Positions 43,601 to 55,516 of a DNA stretch of 64,000 nucleotides are shown in pieces. The DNA comes from Phanerochaete sordida (Eukaryota; Basidiomycota; Agaricomycetes; Polyporales; Phanerochaetaceae). Position 1 is the stretch's first letter; the number at the start of each line of letters is the position of its first letter. The position numbers and the translations under genes were made by a program. The DNA lies in NCBI GenBank assembly GCA_019973155.2, contig BPQB01000011.1, positions 372,001-436,000 on the forward strand, given 5' to 3'. Below the pieces are notes generated by a model. That model was not told the origin of the DNA. It worked only from the letters and a program-made list of their open reading frames with translations, and did not search any database.

Positions 43601-44971
43601 GGAACGAAAGTGTCTTCAAGCTCTGGATATCGTTTGGCTGTTCGCCGAGATGGAAGAAGGTTAGGCCCATGAGAACGCCGAGAGTGAAGCCTTGTAAGAG
43701 GTGCCCGAATAACTCTTGGTAAGCGCGATACGCATTTTTTGAGGCTCTGGAGGCTAGGGCGAAGGTTCCAAGTCCGAATTGGCGTAAAGACTTGGTCGTC
43801 TGAGAGGCGTTGCCCACATGCGCAACGATACCCTCGCCACCGTCGACGGCGTAGCCTTTTATTTTGATTTCAGCAGTCCCTAGCTCGCTATGCGCGAGCT
43901 CATACTTCGCCCAGGAAACCGTCAAGGGCTCCAGGTGTACCTTGCAAGCTTGCTCGACGCTGCTGTCTCCGACATCGACCGTGCATACGTCGATGAGGAA
44001 GTCCAGCGGGTTGCTGTGTCCTGGTGGGGTGTAACCTAGGGTGGAAAAGTACGGCAAGCAAGCCCCAGATGACCCGCAGTACACGACCGCACCCTGTGCT
44101 AAGAGGAGAATCTTGTCGAATAGGTGAAAAGCTTCGGAGCGAGGTTGATGGATTGTCATGATAATTGTTCGTCCTCGCCGAGACAGGCCTCGCAGAGTGT
44201 CCAGGAGTTGCAAGGCACTGGATGCATCTGATTGGACGTAGTATCGGAATGTTAGACGTAACATGCTGGGGAGAAGTAATCGGATATTCTCACCTAAACC
44301 GGTGGTCACCTCGTCTAGAACGAGCACTGACGGATTACCGACCAAGACACACCCGATCGCTACTCTGCGTTTCTCGCCGCCGGAGATACCGCCGTGGCCG
44401 CCTCGTCCGACGAATGTATTCGCGACATCTACGAGGCCAAGTTCTTCCAGGATGCGCTCCACTACTCGAGTCCGCGCGTCCAAGCTAGCAGCGGCACCCA
44501 AGCGGAAGACTGCGGCGCATTGCAGTGTTTCTTTTACTAACGAAATGATCAGATGTGCCACGGGGCTATTGCGAAGAGTTCATACGCACCGGTCAGATTG
44601 GGGAGAAGATGGTCTTGCTGGGAAACGAATCCCACTGCTGCATTCAAAGCACAGCTCGTTGGACCAGACGAAGGTGAACCAGACGGCGCGATAAGAACGT
44701 GTCCGTTTACGACGGGCAGTCCTGCAAGCCTCGAAACAATTGCATGGAGTAAGGTTGTCTTGCCCGATCCTGAGCTCCCCAGCACTGCCATAACCTCTCC
44801 TGGTGACACCCTGGCGTTCACGCCGCGGAGGACAAAGTCACTCTGTACCTCGCTAGGCCGATGCCAGGGCTTCCACAGAGAGGCAAAATGTAGCGAGCTA
44901 GGCGGAGGCAAGCCGATGAAGAGGTTTTGGACAATCACGTCGTAGCCAGGAGGGTTAGACGAGTCGTCCAT
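40692..44971 (-). CDS. Full-length ABCG transporter (NBD-TMD-NBD-TMD), YOL075C-like
   Basis: Membrane exporter of about 1190 residues. NBD1: Walker A VLGSSGSGKTTLLHA (about 44775), Q-loop FVSQQDHLLPNLT, signature GISGGEKRRVAIG (about 44380), Walker B VLVLDEVTTGL with DASSALQLL after an intron. TMD1 spans about 43780-42900 (LLQGFTLGVLMGLTFFHLGE, LVYFISHLRMDSLPTNLGIL). NBD2: Walker A IMGPSGSGKSTFLRL (about 42680), signature GISGGEKRRLSLA (about 42280), Walker B VLIADEP, then TSGLDASTAKSV. TMD2 runs from about 41440 to 40700 (LVGLAFLLFFLRLTKG, ALCFTVLVNVATGMQ). It has the forward domain order of ABCG half-transporters duplicated, as in yeast YOL075C, not the reversed PDR order. An exact donor (ATGAG/gtgagt) at the stop allows an alternative end at 40627 (EMRVRFIS). 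Substrate unknown. Confidence 0.88.
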
Positions 44972-45485
44972 CGCGGCTGAACACCTGCAGTATGGGTAGA
45001 GGCTAGAGAAGAGGTTACAAGCCGTTCACTGTACATATCTCGGACACAGATGTTGACGTTGTCGGAAGCATGATGCGGTCTATCCTGGGAGTAGGGGGGA
45101 AGTCGCGCGTGTGTACCGTGCCTTGAACTCGGAGAAACATACCGCTATACTCGCAAGGCTTACTGGTGCCGGCGCGGGTAGCTCCGTGCCCGTTTCTCTA
45201 CTAGGGCAGGCATAGCGATTAGGAGCTGAAGCATATGTTCTGGCACTCGCCACAGGCAGAATCTGATAGGGAGCGGTGGTGGTATCAGTGAAAGTGAATG
45301 TGGCGAATTAAAGAAGCGTTTCGTGGAGATAAGGGGTTTATCGACATAATTACCTGGACTATCGGAGAAATCGCGACGATAATGCACTCTGGCAGTGACC
45401 GTCACTGATTCTACGCTAAACGACCTCCAGCCGACTCAGGCTTTGGCCTGGCTTTACCGAGCAGGTCTCATCACATTCTGGGTGT
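44972..45485. promoter_or_regulatory. Divergent promoter, ABCG transporter / P4-ATPase
   Basis: 514 bp between two outward-pointing start codons; it should serve both genes, which both encode membrane transporters. No specific element identified. Confidence 0.45.
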
Positions 45486-48400
45486 ATGTCCGAGATTCCT
45501 CTCCACAGCTTTCGACGTTCCCGACAGGCTCGCGCCGGATACACAGCTCTACCTGAAGACGAATACGCGCCTGGCGACACTGAAGCTAGCGGAAGCATGC
45601 CCATCGCGACACGAGCAGCAGCGGCTGCGACATCTGCTCGGCATGCACAGCAAGCTGTCATGAGGGATCGCTATGAAGATGATTCTGAGGAGGCGACCTT
45701 GCTCGGGGAGGAGCACCGGCGGCATGAGAGAGAGGAGGATGTACGCGCTGAGACAGCCTCACAAGTATGCACGTCGCGTCCTGTTTGCCGTTTCTTGCTG
45801 ACCGAAGGTGCAGCGGAGCTCCAAGTCGGACAAACATAAGGCGGGGAAAGACAAGTCGCGAACAGTACCCTTCCATCCAACAGGTGCGCTTCGCAATGGC
45901 AGTCTCTTTGGAGTGAGTCGCACCTGACGTGGGCCAACTCACCACACCTGTTTGATTGGATGGTGTTCTACCACAGAGAAGTTTCAGAAGCGATTCCCTC
46001 CCAATACCGTGCGGAACCAAAAATACAACGCGTTTACCTTCCTCCCTATCGTGTTCTACGAGCAGTTCAAGTTCTTCTTTAACTTGTACTTTCTGCTCGT
46101 TGCACTCTCACAGTTCATCCCCGCTTTGAAGATAGGCCTGATAGCGACATACATTGCTCCCCTCGCCTTCGTCCTCTGTGTCACGATCGGCAAGGAGGCA
46201 TATGACGATTACAAGCGCAATCTACGCGACCGCGAAGCGAACTCACAACGATATCTCGTCCTCGAAGCAGCATCCTTTTCTGCGTCTGAAGGCGGTCCTC
46301 ATACTCGCTCCGTTCCCTCATCTGCGTTGGCTGTCGGCGACCTCGTTGTTTTGGAGAAGAACCAGCGTGTGCCTGCGGACCTCGTGCTGCTGCGGACGTC
46401 CGACAGCTCTGGAACATGCTTTATCCGTACAGACCAACTGGACGGAGAAACTGATTGGAAGCTGAGGGTTGCTGTTCCGGCGTGTCAGAAGCTATCAAGG
46501 GACGACGAGCTGCTCTCCTTGGACGCTGAGATTTACGGTAAATGATATGTTCTCTAGTCCTTCATGTCAATACTGATTCCTTTCTAGCGGACGCACCGAC
46601 CAAGGACATCCATACCTTCATAGGAACATTCACCGTCAACAGCCCACCCTCGCACTCGGTAAACGATGTGCCTATGGTCCAGGTGCCGACCATCGAGCCC
46701 TTAACGGCAGAGAATATGCTCTGGGCAAACACAGTCCTTGCGGCTGGCTCTGCCATTGGCTTCGTCATCTACACTGGCCCTGAAACTCGTGCTGTGATGA
46801 ATACTAGCCATCCGGAAACGAAAGTCGGGCTTCTGGACATTGAGATCAATCGCCTGGCCAAGGTACGTCAAATCTTCACCCCAACTCGCATACTTTCCCG
46901 TCCCTGACGTCGGCTGTAGATCCTGTGTGCCGTGACTTTCGCTCTCTCCTTTGTCCTGGTGGCGCTGAACGGCTTCCGTGGACTGTGGTACATCTACATA
47001 TTCCGCTTTCTAATCCTATTCTCGTCCATTATACCCATCAGGCGAGTCGTAGCATCGTCAGCATGTTCTTGCAAGACTGACCGTTCTTCAGTCTGCGCGT
47101 CAACTTGGACATGGGCAAGACGGTATACGCGCAGCAGATTATGACCGACTCAGAGATACCCGGCACTATTGTGCGCACGAGTACCCTACCGGAGGAACTT
47201 GGTAGAATAGAATACCTTCTTAGTGATAAGACTGGAACATTGACTCAGAACGGTGAGTCGGAATACTCTGCGTAGAGCCTTAGTATTGACCAATTCGCAG
47301 TGATGGAGATGAGGAAGCTGCACATGGGCACCATATCCTACGGCACCGAATCCATGGACGAGGTTGCTCACCAGCTTTCTCTTGCGTTCGGATCGTCAGA
47401 CGGTATGTCATTCAATTTCTGGGCTTGTCATTGCCTAATTTGATGTATCACGGGGACAGGCCATGGAAAGAAGCACTCCCTTACCACTGGCGTGCAGCTG
47501 GCCAACCGCGGTCGTCGTGACATGTCGTCTAGGGTCCATGACGTCGTGCTAAGTCTGGCGCTCTGTCACAATGTAAGCTGGCGCGGCAGTCGCAGGAAAT
47601 CCTACCACTCACTATCCGCTGCAGGTGACTCCAGTGACGAACGACGACGGCTCCGTGACATACCAGGCCTCGTCGCCAGACGAGGTTGCGATTGTCCAGT
47701 GGACGGAGTCGGTCGGCTTGACCTTGACCTTCCGTGATCGTACGCGCATCGAGCTCCAGACTCCGGCCGGCGCGAAGCTCGTTTTTGAGGTCCTCGAGCT
47801 CTTCCCCTTCACTTCCGAGTCGAAGCGCATGGGCATTGTCGTCCGTGACACTCAGACCAAGGAGATCACGTTCCTGCAGAAGGGCGCCGACGTCGTAATG
47901 GCGAAGATCGTGCAGCGAAACGACTGGCTCGAGGAAGAGACCGCAAACATGGCGCGCGAAGGCCTTCGCACGCTCGTCATGGCCCGCCGGAAGCTGAATG
48001 AGCAATCGTATAACGAGTTCAAGGAGAAGCATCACGAGGCCAGTATTCGCCTCGATGGACGCAACGAGGCCATGGCCGCTGTCGTTGCGGAGTACCTCGA
48101 GCGCGAGCTCGAGCTACTTGGTCTCACCGGCGTCGAGGACAAGTTGCAAGATGATGTGAAGTCGACCCTTGAGCTGCTCCGCAACGCTGGCGTCAAGATC
48201 TGGATGTTGACCGGAGACAAGATTGAGACGGCGACATGTATCGCAATCTCCACCAAGCTTGTGGCGCGGAACCAGTACATTCACCAGATTGCGAAGCGTG
48301 AGTCTTTCTGCGGGATCTGGTGTCATCAGGTAGCTGACATTCGATACAGTGCAGACTGGTGATGAAGTACGGCATGAACTGGATTTCCTGCAGAATAAGC

Positions 48401-49646
48401 TCGACTGCTGCCTTGTAATCGACGGCGAATCATTGCAGGTCGGTCTTCGTTGTTACTTCTCGTGACCCGGGTAGCTCAGTGCTCGTTTTTCCAGCTCTGC
48501 TTGAACCTGTTCAAGAAGGAGTTCATTGAGATTGCAACGAAGCTCTCTGCGGTAGTCGCTTGCAGATGTTCTCCAACACAGAAGGCCGACGTCGCCCGTC
48601 TTATTAGGCACCACACAAAAAAGCGTGTATGTTGCATTGGCGATGGTGGTAACGACGTCAGTATGATTCAGGCTGCAGACGTTGGTAAGTCAATTGTCTG
48701 CGCTGTCGCGTCCACCTTGCTGAGAAGCGGTCCAGGTGTCGGCATCGTCGGCAAGGAAGGAAAGCAAGCCTCGCTGGCCGCCGACTTCTCTGTTACGCAG
48801 TTCAGCTTCCTCACCAAGCTGCTCCTTTGGCACGGCCGCAACTCATACCGTCGCTCTGCCAAGCTCGCCCAGTTCGTCATTCACCGTGGTCTGATCATCT
48901 CGGTCATGCAAGCCGTCTTCTCGGCCATCTTCTACTTCGCTCCTATCGCGCTATACCAGGGCTGGCTCATGGCAGGCTATGCCACGGTGTACACTATGGC
49001 GCCCGTCTTCTCGCTCGTGCTCGACCGCGACGTCAGCGAGGACCTCGCGCTGCTCTACCCTGAGCTGTATAAGGATCTTGTCAAGGTATGTTACGAGACA
49101 ACCCCAGATTCGAGCGCGAACTCAAACCTTCATTCGTTCATCAGGGCCGAGTCTTGTCATACAAGACGTTCTTCATGTGGTTGATGATCAGCGTGTACCA
49201 GGGTGCTGCTATCATGATCATGTCCCTGGTGCTGTTCGAGAACGAGTTCTTGAACATTGTCTCTATCTCGTTCACTGCCCTGGTGCTGAATGAGCTTATT
49301 ATGGTCGCATTGGAGATCACGACTTGGTAAGGACAGCTTACTCTCGCCTTCCGACGAAGCAACTCATCCTCTCCCAGGCATGTTTATATGGTAATATCGG
49401 AGATCGTCACATTCTTCATCTACGGGCTCAGTTTGGTATTCCTTCCGGAGTATTTCGGTGAGTTCATGCCGTCATATGCTACGTTTACGAGGTCGCTGAA
49501 GAGCTTGTCCAGACCTCACATTCGTCCTATCCGTTCGCTTCGCCTGGAAGGTCGCTGTCATCGTTGCGATCAGCGCCTTCCCCCTCTATATAGTCAAGCT
49601 CATTCGCAGTAGGATTGCACCTGCAGCGTCGAGCAAACTGCTTTGA
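45486..49646 (+). CDS. P4-type ATPase, Neo1 subfamily phospholipid flippase
   Basis: Flips aminophospholipids to the cytosolic leaflet of endosome/Golgi membranes. N-terminus [20 protein letters not shown] is disordered and acidic, then [20 protein letters not shown] and [20 protein letters not shown] (P4 helix 1). The actuator loop is [13 protein letters not shown] (about 46430), the DGET form of P4 enzymes. Phosphorylation site [13 protein letters not shown] (about 47220-47250), nucleotide-binding [10 protein letters not shown], hinge motifs [17 protein letters not shown] and [18 protein letters not shown] (about 48640-48685). Ten predicted helices, with [17 protein letters not shown] in the last group. 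Length about 1160 residues matches Neo1/ATP9, which act without a Cdc50 subunit. The last intron (about 49459-49511) joins EYF to DLTFVLSV; the protein ends AASSKLL. About a dozen introns. Confidence 0.92.
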
Positions 49647-49836
49647 CCTTTATGACATCACGAATCCAATGACCTCGCACGAGACCCACAAGTCGAGTTG
49701 CCAGATATTTCATATTTGCTCGTCAGTGGCATGCTGCGTTAGAAGACAACAAGTGCAGGAGATGATATAGCACGGCGAAGAAGGGAGCGTCACAAGATGA
49801 TGCGAGACACGACAGAAAAGACAGCGATTACAATGT
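49647..49836. other. Convergent intergenic gap
   Basis: 190 bp between the stops of the P4-ATPase and NST1 genes; 3' UTRs only. Confidence 0.6.
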
Positions 49837-52800
49837 TCAAGACCCGCTATGCGGCGGCGGCGACGGATCGTGGTTCGTAAACGGTGCGCCAAAGAACGCA
49901 GAGGTCGTGTGCCAGTCCGGAGCCTGCCCCGGCGCCCCGCTCCACAACGGCGGCCGGGGCGGGAACGGCTGCGCGCCTGGCGCTGCCCAGGGTGCACGCA
50001 TGCCTAGCGGCGCTGCGCTTTGCGGACTAGACCCTGGCGCGCCCCAGCCGACCGCACCAGGCGCGACGGACCGCCGGCCGGGTGCCAGCACGATCTCGTC
50101 GTCGTCGGCTGCCAGCGCGGCAGAGCCGAGCACACCCTTCGGACTGGGCGAACGGCGACTCGGTGATGTCGATCCCGAACCTGTCGGCTCGACCGCAGGA
50201 CGTGCTATCGGCGCGATGGGTGCGGGTCGGCCAATCGGTCCCAGTTCTGCCATGGACGGCCTCCGTCCTGGTGGGCCTGGTGCCAATTGCGGGGGTGAAG
50301 CCAGCGGGTTTTGCGCCGCCTTGCTTGGAGGAGCTATGGGCGCAACTGAAGATGGTCCAACATTACGCGCAAATGTCGAGTCGAACGGAGGACCTGCACC
50401 GAAAGCCCTCGGCACTGCCGACGGGCCCAAAGGTGTTGTCGGTGGCACTTGACCTATTGCTGGTCCCGGACCGAAGCCGCCAAACGGACCAGACGGGACG
50501 TAGGGTACGCGTGGCGAGATTGTGGGCGGCGGCGAGATAACACCTGGTATCGGGGAATACATCGGAGTCAGCGGTGACGGCAAATGTTGCGCAAGCTGTG
50601 GAGTCATTGACTGAGGAAGATGCGGTTGCGGGCTCGTCACCAATGAAGGGCGAGGCTGAGGCTGCTGTCGAGGTGGCTGAGCAAGCGGGAGCACAGGTGC
50701 GGGCGCAAGCTGCTTCGGCGCGCTCTTCTTCACAGGAGTCGTCGAGGGGCCAGGCGTCGCCTGACTTGGTGAGCGCTGCGAAGATCCTGATGCAGTCGCA
50801 TTAGTCGCATTGCGCGGAGAGGTCGGTGGACGAGCAGCCTTCGCAGCCGCAGCACGTTGCTGCTGTGCTGCCCGCTCCCGCGCATCCCTCTCTGCTTTCT
50901 CCTTCTCAAGCCGCTCTTTTTCAGCCTTCTCCTTCTCCTGCCTCTCGCGTTCGCGCTCAGCCCGCTCCTTCTCCTCGCGCTCCTTGGCCGCCTTCCGTTC
51001 CCGCTCTTCCCGCTCTTGCTGCTCGCGACGGGCCGCTCGCTCCGCGGCCGCCTTCGCCTCCCGTTCCTCCCGGGCCTTGCGCTCGCGTTCCTCCCGCTCT
51101 CTGCGCTCCTGCCTCGCTTTCTCCTCCTTCTCCTTGCGTTTCCGTTCACGCTCGGCTTCACGCTCTTTCTCCTCAGCTAGGCGTTTGCGCTTCTCCTCCT
51201 CTTTGCGCAGCCTCTCCTCTTCTTGGGCCTTCCGCTGAGCCTCCCGTCTCGCACGGTCCTCTTCTCGCCGCCTGCGGTTCTCCTCCTCTTGCGCCTGCTG
51301 CTTGGCTTTGACGGCTGCCTCCTCGGCTGCCTTCTCAGCCGCACGCTGTGCGCGCTCCTCTTCCTTTGCAAGCTTCTGCTGACTGGAAGAAAAAATATGA
51401 CGACGCTCAGAAAAGGCGCATACACCCAGTCAGAAGCGACATACCGCTTCTTGTCCTTCTTCTTCTGGTTCTGCGTCTGCTTCTTCGCCTCCTTCTCCTT
51501 CGAGATCTTATCCTCGTCCTCGAGCTCCCGAAGCAGCTGCAACTGCCGTTCTTGAGCGACCTTCTCGCGATACGCTTGAAGTACTCGCTGCTCGAACATC
51601 CGGGCGGCGAAGATGGAGAACATACGCTTGCCCTCTTCCATCTTCTGCTCCTCAGTCATGACCTGCAAAGCGTGAGCAAGAAGTCGCGTGACCCCGAACA
51701 AAGCGCAGTACCTCTTCCTCCTCGTCCTCGTCCTCATCCTCCTCATCTTCCTCCTCATCCTCTTCGTCGCCTTCTTCCTCTTCCTCCTCTTCCGAGTCAT
51801 CTTCGACGTCAACGGCGGCCTCCTCCTCGCGCTGCATCCGCCGCTCGGCCAGCTGCTCCATCATTTCGAGGAACTTCTGGCCGTCGTTCTTGAGGAGGTC
51901 ATCTGCGACAGTGAGAATGTTACCTGCGCCTACTATGAGAAATCAAGGGCCTACACAAGTAGAGGAACGGATGAGACTTGCCCGTGACAGTGAGACTGTT
52001 CCCGAAGTTTGCCAAACCGTCTCGCCCGTTCGCTTTGCCATTCGCTGCACTACGCCGTCGCGCAGTTCGTCGCTCCGCCGGCGGCTTCACGTCTTCCTCG
52101 TCTTCTGGCTCGCCCTCCTCTTCTTCTTCTTCCTCCTCCTCCTCCTCTTCTTCTTCCTCGTACTCCTCTTCGTCCTCATATTCTTCCTCCTCTCCATCGT
52201 CCTCGAACTCACTTTCGGCCTTGACAGCTTTTCTGCCATTGACGACGCCGTTCTTCGCTCGAGGAGGTACGTTGGAGATGGTATGGGGACCGATCACCGC
52301 GCCGTTCTTGTCCAGCTCTACGCTTCCAGGGAAGGGGCCTGGACCTTGAGGGGGAGGTATCGTGCCGCCCGAGGAGATGTATTGCTGCTGGTAGTTCGCG
52401 TACTGTTCAAGCTCTTCGTAATAAGCATCGTACAGTACCTCGAGCTCCTCCTCAATAGCATTTCTAAATTTGTTCCCAATACGTTGAAGCGTTTGAAGCG
52501 AGGCAGGCACGAGATGGCGAAATTTGAGAGAGGGCAAGAAGTCATGCAGAGGCAAGGTCAGCGACGAAAAGGGATTGAGGAGGAACCTGGGGCACAGACC
52601 GCTTTCGCCCGCATACAGCGCACATGCAACTGTGTCTCTGCTGCTCCTTCATCTTCTTAAGGACGGCCTCCTTCTCGATTTTGACGAGGTTCCGCCGCTC
52701 GTCCTCGCCCAGGGCCAGCCAGAACTCCTTGATCCGCTCGCGCTCCTCCGTAGTGCTAGTGGACCAGATCTTGCTGTTGCTTTTCCCATTGGGTGTCCCC

Positions 52801-54197
52801 GGTGTGCCGTTTGCTGGCGGCCGGGGCTTGTGGGGCGCGGAAGCGTTGGACGAGGGCGGCGATGGGTGGTGATGGGCATGGTTATGCTGGTATGCGTGGG
52901 AGGTGATGGGAGCCTTGGAGGCTGCGCGTCGGCTCTGCGGCGGGGGGTTTGCTGGCGCAGGCGTCGAGTAGGACATCGGCTGTTTTCCCGCAGCACGAGA
53001 GCTCGGCGGCGGGTTCGCAGCGGGCGGAGGGCGCGGCGCAGGCATTGGCTTGTGGGAGGCAGAGACAGGCGTCGCAAGATTTGTCGTCGGCGCGGGCGAC
53101 ACCGCTCTCGCCGGCCTCGCCGGAGCCGTCGCCGGCACGGGCGTCTCTCCCCCGCCGCCCACTGGGCTGAGCAGCTCCTCTGGCGGCGACGCTGCTCCCT
53201 TTCCCTTCTTCTTTTTCTTCTTGTTCTTTTTGCGAGGCATGAAGTCGACACCAGCAGCGACGCCCAGGGCTCCTACGAGCTCCCCGTGGTCGTCGTAGCT
53301 CACAGTAAACTCTGCCCGGTGCTCCTCCAGCTCGTCCACTTCTTCCTCGCTGAAATACTCCTCGTCCCCATAGTCCTGCTCTTCACTCCCGTAATCGTTG
53401 AACATCCCACTGCCATCCACACCTGCCGCCGCCACGTGCAACTCCCGGTTCGGTGGCAAGTGCAGCCCGTTCGCCGCCGCCGCGCGCTCCATCGCTTGCG
53501 TAAAAGCGGGATCAGTGAAGATGGACGGGTCAAAGGGCATAGTCTGAGGGAACGCGCCAGGAGGATACCGCGCCGTCGCGGTGCGCGTCGTGCCCTTGAC
53601 CGTTGCGCTTGCAGTAAAGTTCACGCCTGCTCCCGAGTGAATTTGCTGAGCAATGGCGTACATGGCCTGAGTCTTTTGGTCCTCGTTACCAGGAGAGCTC
53701 AATTGAGAGTAAGTGTGTCGTACAAAGTTGCGCAGATGATCCGGAAACGATGCCCAGTACTCATCGTTCACCATTCCCTCCGGGTCCACCTCCATGCTCC
53801 GCGCCAAGTGGTCCGCTGTTGCGAGCAGTTCTGCTTCGGCCGCCGCAGTCGGGCTGAGCCGCGCTGCTGTAAGCGACGCTGTAGTCGATAGGTGCACCGA
53901 TTCGAGCTCGGGGGAGAGGCCCGTGCGCCCGTTCACAGCCGTGTCTTCCGCCAGCTCGGGCATGTCGTCGTCTTCCTCGTCGTCCCCGTCGTACAGCGGC
54001 CCGTGCGCCACACTCCGAGCTTTCCCCTTCTTCTTCTTTTTCTTCTTCCCATTGGCAGTTGGCACTGGGGAAGCGGGCGGCGGCGCCGCGGGCGCAAGCG
54101 CAGGTACGGGCGCCGCGGACATGGGTGCTGGTGGCGGAGCCTGTGCTCGCGTCGGCAGTGGCTTCGGTGGCGTCCGCTTGGCCTTGGTCGCGGTCAT
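49837..54197 (-). CDS. NST1-like stress response protein
   Basis: Large cytoplasmic low-complexity protein related to yeast Nst1 (salt tolerance, P-body associated). Begins [20 protein letters not shown] with Pro/Ala and poly-Lys stretches; a folded-looking block follows ([40 protein letters not shown], about 53780-53620) and then [20 protein letters not shown] (about 52750). Downstream are [20 protein letters not shown] and a run of about 25 acidic residues (52090-52210). Next is the conserved NST1 core, [20 protein letters not shown] (about 51620-51560). A charged single alpha-helix or coiled coil of Glu/Arg/Lys repeats covers 51370-50870 and a Pro-rich tail ends PSPPPHSGS. About 1350 residues and only a few introns. 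Confidence 0.87.
52090..52210 (-). repeat. Acidic codon repeat within NST1
   Basis: Plus strand reads as a tract of TCC/TTC/CTC triplets, encoding poly-Glu/Asp on the minus strand. Simple-sequence tract likely to vary in length between strains; a second shorter acidic tract lies at about 51715-51800. Confidence 0.7.
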
Positions 54198-55516
54198 CGT
54201 ACAGCCAGCAGACCTCAGAAGGTGTTAAAGGTCGAGTCCGTGAATCAATGAGAGTTCACCTGTGCCGCAGCCGCGCAACAGGTCTGTGGAGGACCAAAGC
54301 ACAGGAGGATCAAAGCAGGGTTCCCAGGAGCAAGGTGCAGCACTGAGACTGAGTCACGTCGCCGATTTCGTAGAGTACCGCCTGTGTTGTCGTAGAGGCC
54401 CGCAGCTCGAGAAGCACGAGTGTGCAGCAGAGGTCGGTGCCAGGAAGCGTTCCAGATTATTTCCCGGCAATTTCGCGATCCAAGATTCATTTAATATTAC
54501 AAGGTTTACCCGACGCGCACAGATTATTCCTGTGCGAGACCCCGTGCACCCAGCACCGCTCCGAAGACCCTCCCACACGCATTCATCACGAACATCTTGC
54601 TAAAGCGACCTCTGTAGTACGCATGACTGGCACCATGATTGCAAAGAGCGGCAAGATAGGGCTGCTTTTCTTCCTACATCTGCTCCCGATGGTGTTTCCA
54701 CCGGAGCGAGCGCGCAGAGTCTGTTCTAATTCTGATAGCATATATAGACCGCAGCAGAAGGAGTCAATGGACAAAGTAATGCTTCTGCAAGCAAAAAGAC
54801 AGCTTGGTGAGCCTCTTGCTGGACGGCTCAATGCAGCGCGACGGATAGAACAAAGTGAAGCAGAAATAATAGGACCCCGATCACCTAACGGTTTCCAAGA
54901 TAATCCAGTACGACTCGGACAAGCCCAAAAATAGCTTTGGAAACTCGCCGCATTCCCGTACGTCCTCGCCCCCTCATGAGACGAGAAACATAAACTAGGC
55001 CTCCGTGAAATGTGCGCTGAATGCTGGCTCTGATATGTGCGAGGGCAAAGAAGGCTGCAGCACCAGACGTATCGCGTTGTCCGACAACGTTCACTTGGCG
55101 TTAACGGAGAATGGTCGCTCGCGCTTCTCAAGGCCCAATGCCCGCTGCACTGCGGTCAACCGGGCACGTCTTGTGATCGCTCTGGACAAGTCTGTGCCGA
55201 CTCAGACCCGCGGATCCCCTTGCGGACGATGCGGATCGCCCCCGAAGATACGCGGTCTGACATCACGGTGTTTTCTGCAGTAGCTCGGCTCAACATGTGG
55301 GCACGAGCGCATGTCCAGGAGATCGTTCGCAGCGGAAGAGGGTCCGCCCTGCCCGAGGGCCGGGTGATTCGCTTCTGTCCAGGGACCTTGGAACACGGGG
55401 ACATCTAGATGAGTATCGAACCAGGGAGCCCGAGCAGCGTACGATCGTGATGTCACAGCATGCAGGGCAAGCATCATGGCATTCGCGAAGCGGGGACGTC
55501 ACAGCTCGTCATGTAG
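54198..55516. other. Intergenic, no gene seen
   Basis: 1.3 kb between the NST1 start and the stop of the secreted hydrolase, both minus strand. Open frames such as 54422-54934 (plus) and 54586-55131 (minus) overlap and lack domains. It should hold the NST1 promoter. Confidence 0.5.

Noticed and set aside
51223..52660. Leu/Ser/Phe-rich plus-strand frames resembling membrane proteins
   Set aside because: They are the complement of the Glu/Lys/Arg-rich coding sequence of NST1.
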